Shown here: piece after piece, positions 5,365 to 9,339 of the stretch
Position numbering within the stretch: position 1 is the stretch's first letter
Layout: each line of letters opens with the position of its first letter
Translations under genes and position numbers: made by a program
Notes under the pieces: model-generated
What the model was told of the DNA's origin: nothing
The model's input: the letters and a program-made list of their open reading frames with translations, nothing else
Databases searched by the model: none
Assembly: GCA_913041905.1 (NCBI GenBank)
Contig: CAJWJQ010000040.1
Location: 1 to 9,339 of the forward strand
DNA from: GCA-2718845 sp913041905
GTDB taxonomy: Bacteria; Pseudomonadota; Gammaproteobacteria; GCA-002705445; GCA-002716945
Reading direction: 5' to 3'
DNA: 9,339 nt

Positions 5365-7653
5365 ATGAAAAAGAGACGTTTAATAAAAATATACTGGATA
5401 CTATTGCTGTCAGGAATAATCTCATTTTTCTCCTTATTTATTTTAACCGGGAATGGCTATTTTGGAGAAATGCCAGAATTCGAACAGTTAGAAAACCCAA
5501 ATACAAATTTGGCTACTCAAATTATTTCATCAGATGGGGAGATCTTGGGAAAATATTATTTTAATGATAATAGAACTCCTATTACATATAAAGAACTTCC
5601 TTCAAACCTAGTTAACGCTCTTATTGCAACTGAAGATGAAAGATTCTATTCTCACCCAGGTATTGATGTGAGATCTACACTAAGGGCAATCATTTTTTTA
5701 AATAAAAGAGGAGGAGCTAGTACAATTTCACAACAGCTTGCAAGGCAATTGTTTGTTGGAGTGAGATCTAGAAGTTTTTCACAAGCAGTATTACAAAAGG
5801 CAAAGGAATGGGTTTTAGCTTTGCAGATTGAAAAAAGATATACAAAGAATGAAATTATTGCAATGTATCTTAACATATATGACTTTAACAATAATGCGGA
5901 TGGTGTTAGGTCTGCATCTAAAATTTATTTAAACAAAACACCTGACAGTCTTCTTATAGAAGATGCAGCAATGTTGGTTGGGATGCTTAAAAATTCATCA
6001 TTATATAACCCTCTTAGACGACCTGAGTTAGTTTTAGAAAGAAGAAATGTTGTGTTTCAACAAATGTTTAGAAACGAGATGATTTCAACAAATGAATTAG
6101 ATTCATTAGTTCAGCTTCCATTAAATGTAGATTATTCTCCTGAGTCTCATCGAGAAGGTTTAGCAACTTATTTTAGAGCATACCTCCAGGAGTTTATGAA
6201 TCAATGGCTAAGAGACAACACAAGAGAAGATGGATCCAAATATAATATATACAGAGACGGACTACGAATATACACAACAATTGATTCTAGGTTACAGGAA
6301 ATTGCTGAGCAATCAATGGATGACCATATGAAAAATTTACAGTCTGAGTTCTTTGCTCAGAATAAAGAACCCGATTCATTAAATCCGACTCCTCCTTTTC
6401 GAGATTTAAGAGAAGGCCAGGTTGATACTTTAATTAAATTATCTGCAATGAGATCAGAAAGATGGAGAAAGATGAGATTAAGCGGAAATAGTGATGATGA
6501 AATTTGGGAGTCTTTCCAATTAGAAACACCAATGAAAGTTTTTTCATGGAAAGGAGAAATAGATACTATTATGAAACCTGTTGATTCAATACGTTATTAT
6601 AAATATTTCTTAAGATCATCTTTAATGTCGATGGAACCACAAACCGGACATGTTAAAGCTTGGGTTGGAGGATTTGATTTTAAACATTTTCAATATGACC
6701 AGGTAAAACAAGGAAGAAGGCAGATTGGATCAACAGTTAAGCCTTTTCTTTATGCTACAGCTATTGATCAGTTGAAATTGTCTCCGTGCCATACCTTGCC
6801 TGATGCTCTTTATTGTATTGAGCCAATGAAGCATGGTAATATTGACGCTTGGTGTCCAAAAAACTCAAGTGATAAATATGGTCAAACCAGAAACTTAAAA
6901 AATGCATTAGCAAATTCAATTAATACTGTTAGTGCAAGGCTTATGGATCAAGTAGGACCAAAACCTGTTGTAACTTTAATGAAGAAGATGGGAATTAAGT
7001 CTTATCTGCCAGAGGTGCCTTCAATAGCTCTTGGGACCCCTGACATCAGTCTATATGAATTGGTAGGAGCGTATAGTACATTTGTAAATAAGGGAATATT
7101 TATAGAGCCTATCTTTATTACTAGAATTGAAGATAAAAATGGAGTCCCTCTTTTTGAGGTAATTCCTGAAACTACAGATGTATTAAGCGAAGAAGTGGCA
7201 TATGTTACTCTTAATTTATTGGAAGGGGTAACAAACTATGGTTCTGGAGGAAGGTTACGACATGCAGGTCTTGAAGAATCTAATTACATATATAAAAATA
7301 TTATAACAGGATATCCATATGTTTTCGAAAATGCAATTGCCGGTAAAACTGGGACGACTCAAAATCAAAGTGATGGTTGGTTTATGGGGATGGTGCCAAA
7401 TTTAGTTACTGGAGTTTGGGTTGGAGGAGAAGATCGTTCAGTTCACTTTGAGGATATTGCTTTTGGACAAGGAGCTACAATGGCATTGCCAATATGGGCG
7501 CAATATATGAAAAATGCGTATTTACATGAGGACCTTAATATTTCATCTGAAGATTTTCCAGTACCAGAAATTGTTTCTATTCCACTAGATTGTGGAAGTT
7601 TAAGAATTGACAGTGCAGATGAAAAGAAGGATCTTAAAAAATTAGGGTTTTAA
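5365..7653 (+). CDS. mrcA: Class A penicillin-binding protein, PBP1A type (transglycosylase/transpeptidase)
   Basis: Bifunctional peptidoglycan synthase that polymerises lipid II and cross-links peptides, anchored in the inner membrane with its catalytic domains in the periplasm. A basic MKKRRLIK start leads into one membrane segment (about 9-28). The GT51 glycosyltransferase domain (about 50-230) has ATEDERFYSHPG with catalytic Glu90, GGASTISQQLARQLF (116-130) and KAKEWVLALQIEKRYTKNE with Glu148. The transpeptidase domain (about 410-720) has the nucleophile motif STVK (Ser456), SIN (518-520) and KTGT (661-664), so both activities look intact. The linker (about 320-405) is charged. The length of 762 residues is usual. 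The start has an AGGA just upstream and lies 5 bases after the trhO stop. The 3' end overlaps the convergent GNAT gene by four bases. The symbol mrcA is by family; lineage-specific naming may differ. Confidence 0.94.
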   Translation: MKKRRLIKIYWILLLSGIISFFSLFILTGNGYFGEMPEFEQLENPNTNLATQIISSDGEILGKYYFNDNRTPITYKELPSNLVNALIATEDERFYSHPGIDVRSTLRAIIFLNKRGGASTISQQLARQLFVGVRSRSFSQAVLQKAKEWVLALQIEKRYTKNEIIAMYLNIYDFNNNADGVRSASKIYLNKTPDSLLIEDAAMLVGMLKNSSLYNPLRRPELVLERRNVVFQQMFRNEMISTNELDSLVQLPLNVDYSPESHREGLATYFRAYLQEFMNQWLRDNTREDGSKYNIYRDGLRIYTTIDSRLQEIAEQSMDDHMKNLQSEFFAQNKEPDSLNPTPPFRDLREGQVDTLIKLSAMRSERWRKMRLSGNSDDEIWESFQLETPMKVFSWKGEIDTIMKPVDSIRYYKYFLRSSLMSMEPQTGHVKAWVGGFDFKHFQYDQVKQGRRQIGSTVKPFLYATAIDQLKLSPCHTLPDALYCIEPMKHGNIDAWCPKNSSDKYGQTRNLKNALANSINTVSARLMDQVGPKPVVTLMKKMGIKSYLPEVPSIALGTPDISLYELVGAYSTFVNKGIFIEPIFITRIEDKNGVPLFEVIPETTDVLSEEVAYVTLNLLEGVTNYGSGGRLRHAGLEESNYIYKNIITGYPYVFENAIAGKTGTTQNQSDGWFMGMVPNLVTGVWVGGEDRSVHFEDIAFGQGATMALPIWAQYMKNAYLHEDLNISSEDFPVPEIVSIPLDCGSLRIDSADEKKDLKKLGF

Positions 7654-8156
7654 AGTAACACTTTTTCATAACAATGAAATGGAAGGTCACTTTGCATTGG
7701 AAAAAAAACATCTCCTAGCTGAGTGTATCCCCGAGATCTATAAAATTTATTATTTCTCTGATTTAAACTGAATGTGTCTAATCTAATAGAAATGAAATTA
7801 TTCTCAACAGCAAAGGATTCAGAAAAATCCATTAATTTGCTTCCATTCCCATTTTTTTGAAAACAGGGGTCTACAGCTAATCGATGTAAGTATAAGTTTT
7901 TAGAATCTTTAGTTAACCATTGTACATCTTTATATACGTCATCTTTAAAAGCAGTTAGCATAATACAGCCTATGATTTGCTTATTGTTTTCGAGAACATA
8001 TAATGAGCCTGAATCTATATCATTTTTAAAAACCTCTTTCGAAGGATATTTTTCATTCCATTGAAAAATACTATAGTTAGCCATATCAATAGCGCATGCG
8101 TCCGCTATTTTTTTTATATCATCAAGGTCTTTACTTATTGCTTGCCGAATATTCAT
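7650..8156 (-). CDS. GNAT-family N-acetyltransferase
   Basis: Predicted cytoplasmic acetyl-CoA-dependent acyltransferase of unknown substrate. It is a single GNAT domain of 168 residues. The central strands are followed by motif A, LYLHRLAVDPCFQKNGNGSK (88-107), whose QxxGxG segment (Gln100, Gly103, Gly105) forms the acetyl-CoA pyrophosphate-binding loop. Motif B follows, with RLDTFSLNQRNNKFYRSRGY (125-144), where an Asn and the FY pair precede the RGY turn. The WNEKYPSKEVFKNDI and VQWLTKD segments and the FHCYEKVL ending are typical of a widespread Bacteroidota subgroup that has no assigned function, as far as I know. Its stop overlaps the PBP stop in a shared TTAA. The ATG at 8156 is 49 bases from the divergent LpxR-like gene. 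Only a weak -7 candidate (TATTATTG at 8174-8167) is visible. Confidence 0.88.
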   Translation of the reverse strand: MNIRQAISKDLDDIKKIADACAIDMANYSIFQWNEKYPSKEVFKNDIDSGSLYVLENNKQIIGCIMLTAFKDDVYKDVQWLTKDSKNLYLHRLAVDPCFQKNGNGSKLMDFSESFAVENNFISIRLDTFSLNQRNNKFYRSRGYTQLGDVFFPMQSDLPFHCYEKVLL

Positions 8157-8180
8157 ATTATATGATCAATAATATATAAT

Positions 8181-8188
8181 TAACTTTG
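8181..8188 (+). promoter_or_regulatory. Probable -7 promoter element of the LpxR-like gene
   Basis: TAACTTTG matches TAnnTTTG exactly and lies 17 bases before the TTG start at 8206. A transcript would begin about 8193-8195 and have a leader of about a dozen bases, as for other genes here. No TTTG is seen 19-21 bases upstream. Its position supports the TTG as the true start, because no ATG exists between the element and the reading frame. Confidence 0.45.
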
Positions 8189-8205
8189 ATATAAATTTAA
8201 AATAA

Positions 8206-9120
8206 TTGCCCTTAAAAAATATTTTTTTACAAAAAAAAATTTACCTAGCTCTTCTGCTTACAAATTTTTTATATAGTCAAAATACAATTAATCTTGACGT
8301 AGATAATGACCTATATTTTGCAAAAGACTTTTATTATTCAAGCGGTATTTTTTTGACATATTCAAAATTTGCTAAATCAAAAAACGAGAAATCATTAATT
8401 AATCATTTTACAATAGGTCAGGAAATTTATACTCCATCTAGTCCGTTCTTTATAAAGGATGAGGCAGACCCAATAAAATATGATTATCCATATAGTGGAT
8501 GGTTGTTTTTTAAATATAAAAATCAAAGAGCTTTGACAGACACTAGCAGTTTATCTTTATCTGGAAAGTTAGGGATAACGGGAACAGCATCTTTAGCAAA
8601 GGGCATGCAAAATCTATATCATCGATTATTTCTTAACCTTCAAGAGCTTGAATGGAATGCTCAAATGCCTCAAGAGGTTCACCTTAATTTTTTAATCAAT
8701 TACTTCAAAGGATTTAGTGTGGAGAAAAATGTTAACCTTGAAACAAAATTGTTTTCTGAAGTGGGAACTTATCAAATAAAAACAGGCTTGGATGTTGGAA
8801 TTATGATAGGACTTCTAGATTCATTTCACTTTTTTGAGAATATAATGAACATGAAACAAAATAAATTATCTTTTTATCTTGGAACCAGACAAGAATATTA
8901 CTTTCATGATTTCAATATAGAGGGAAGTCTTTTTAATGATAACGCATCTCTTACCATGAAGTCTAAAAAATATCGAAATATAATTCAAGTAGGATTATTA
9001 CAGAGATTAAATAAGTTTCAAATCTTAACAACTTTTAATTCAATGTCTCAAGATAACTACAAACAAAGATTCCAAAGGCACCCATACTTAAAAATTAGCA
9101 TAACATATCTTTTAGATTAA
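8206..9120 (+). CDS. LpxR-family (DUF2219) outer-membrane lipid A deacylase-like protein
   Basis: Probable outer-membrane beta-barrel related to LpxR, which in Salmonella removes the 3'-acyloxyacyl group of lipid A. A signal peptide is visible: KK followed by IYLALLLTNFLYS, with cleavage probably near Ser24-Gln25. Conserved LpxR blocks follow in order: DVDNDLYFAKDFYYSSG (31-47) in place of END/YTNG, GQEIYTPSSP (71-80), DYPYSGWL (93-100) and GKLGITGTASLAKGMQNLYHRL (120-141). Asn34, Asp35 and His139 probably correspond to Salmonella LpxR Asn9, Asp10 and His122; Ser45 likely replaces its Thr34. The rest consists of alternating beta strands ending KISITYLLD. The start is TTG, directly preceded by an in-frame TAA, and no in-frame ATG occurs before residue 213. 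An A9 run covers codons 9-12. Enzymatic activity and the acyl position attacked are inferred. Confidence 0.8.
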   Translation: MPLKNIFLQKKIYLALLLTNFLYSQNTINLDVDNDLYFAKDFYYSSGIFLTYSKFAKSKNEKSLINHFTIGQEIYTPSSPFFIKDEADPIKYDYPYSGWLFFKYKNQRALTDTSSLSLSGKLGITGTASLAKGMQNLYHRLFLNLQELEWNAQMPQEVHLNFLINYFKGFSVEKNVNLETKLFSEVGTYQIKTGLDVGIMIGLLDSFHFFENIMNMKQNKLSFYLGTRQEYYFHDFNIEGSLFNDNASLTMKSKKYRNIIQVGLLQRLNKFQILTTFNSMSQDNYKQRFQRHPYLKISITYLLD

Positions 9121-9184
9121 TTTAAATTTTAACTTTTTTTTAAAAAAATCGCTCTAGATTAAAATGTAAATTTAATAGGTGATT

Positions 9185-9274
9185 ATAAAAACGCTTCTAA
9201 ATTATTGTTTAGTCCTTTTTTAGCTAGGTTAATTTTGAATTTTTGTTAATTGGTTTTAATAGAAGCGTTTTTAT
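9185..9274. terminator. Long inverted repeat, probable bidirectional terminator
   Basis: ATAAAAACGCTTCTA at 9185-9199 is perfectly inverted as TAGAAGCGTTTTTAT at 9260-9274, a 15-bp stem around a 60-base AT-rich interior. A further TTA (9202-9204) can pair with TAA (9257-9259) across a two-base bulge. Either strand's transcript ends the stem in AGAAGCG plus a T5 run, as expected for a terminator serving both convergent genes. The right arm contains the stop codon of the leftward partial gene (9273-9271). The interior may add a small CCT/AGG stem (9214-9216 with 9226-9228). The long loop is unusual for an intrinsic terminator. The flank 9121-9184 is AT-rich, including T8A7 at 9134-9148, with no other feature seen. 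Confidence 0.55.
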
Positions 9275-9339
9275 CTCACCACAATTTTATAAAGGGTGGG
9301 ATGTCCGCTGCCTTCATCTTCAGAAGTAATCCAAAATTC
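9271..9339 (-). CDS. C-terminal end of an unidentified protein (partial)
   Basis: The last 22 codons of a leftward gene enter from the right edge and end in TAA at 9273-9271. The peptide begins EFWITSEDEGSG and finishes in TLYKIVVR. Its composition, rich in Trp, Thr, Ser, Glu and Gly and ending in an alternating hydrophobic strand, looks like real coding sequence, possibly the last strand of a beta-propeller or beta-sandwich. The stop sits inside the right arm of the inverted repeat, as expected for a gene ending at a terminator. The fragment is too short to assign a family. Confidence 0.6.
   Translation of the reverse strand, partial: EFWITSEDEGSGHPTLYKIVVR

Noticed and set aside
5180..5425. 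81-codon hydrophobic frame antisense to trhO and PBP1A
   Set aside because: Its apparent membrane character arises from the complement of lysine- and glutamate-rich codons, and it spans two real genes.
9134..9148. T8A7 tract after the LpxR-like gene as a terminator hairpin
   Set aside because: A self-complementary T/A run without GC pairs or a loop would be too weak; the nearby 15-bp inverted repeat is a better terminator candidate.
1..9339. Defence island, prophage, CRISPR or biosynthetic cluster
   Set aside because: All genes are recognisable housekeeping or envelope genes with uniform AT-rich composition, and no repeats, integrases or toxin pairs are present.

Overview
The window is a compact, strongly AT-rich stretch of ordinary chromosome. 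It most likely comes from a flavobacterium or close relative in the Bacteroidota, probably a streamlined aquatic one. Three things point there. Several genes are preceded by the Bacteroidota-type -7 element TAnnTTTG and have no obvious Shine-Dalgarno sequence. TrhO, the GNAT protein and the exported M24 peptidase read like Flavobacteriia versions of their families. Gene spacing is very tight. No mobile element, CRISPR array, tRNA or rRNA was seen.

Layout, left to right. trpS (tryptophanyl-tRNA synthetase) reads leftward. Diverging from it is plsC, a 1-acyl-glycerol-3-phosphate acyltransferase-like gene reading rightward. recA reads leftward, its stop one base from the plsC stop. Diverging from recA, an exported M24 metallopeptidase, trhO (tRNA U34 hydroxylase) and a class A penicillin-binding protein (PBP1A type) all read rightward. 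trhO and the PBP gene are only 5 bases apart, so they are probably co-transcribed. A GNAT acetyltransferase reads leftward and overlaps the PBP gene by 4 bases, stop to stop. Diverging from it is an LpxR-family outer-membrane lipid A deacylase-like gene with a TTG start. After a 150-base gap holding a long inverted repeat, the last 22 codons of another leftward gene enter from the right edge.

The genes do not form one pathway. They mix information processing (trpS, trhO, recA) with envelope biogenesis and modification (plsC, PBP1A, LpxR-like) and an exported peptidase. Transcription is organised as divergent pairs sharing 49 to 88 base promoter regions and convergent pairs with almost no spacer. 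Only the last convergent junction has a visible hairpin terminator.

I found no convincing undescribed system. The points most worth a second look are the promoter that fixes the trpS start, the TTG start of the LpxR-like gene, the altered motif III in PlsC, the 15-bp inverted repeat that contains a stop codon, and the near-zero convergent junctions. All statements come from reading the sequence; no database search was run.
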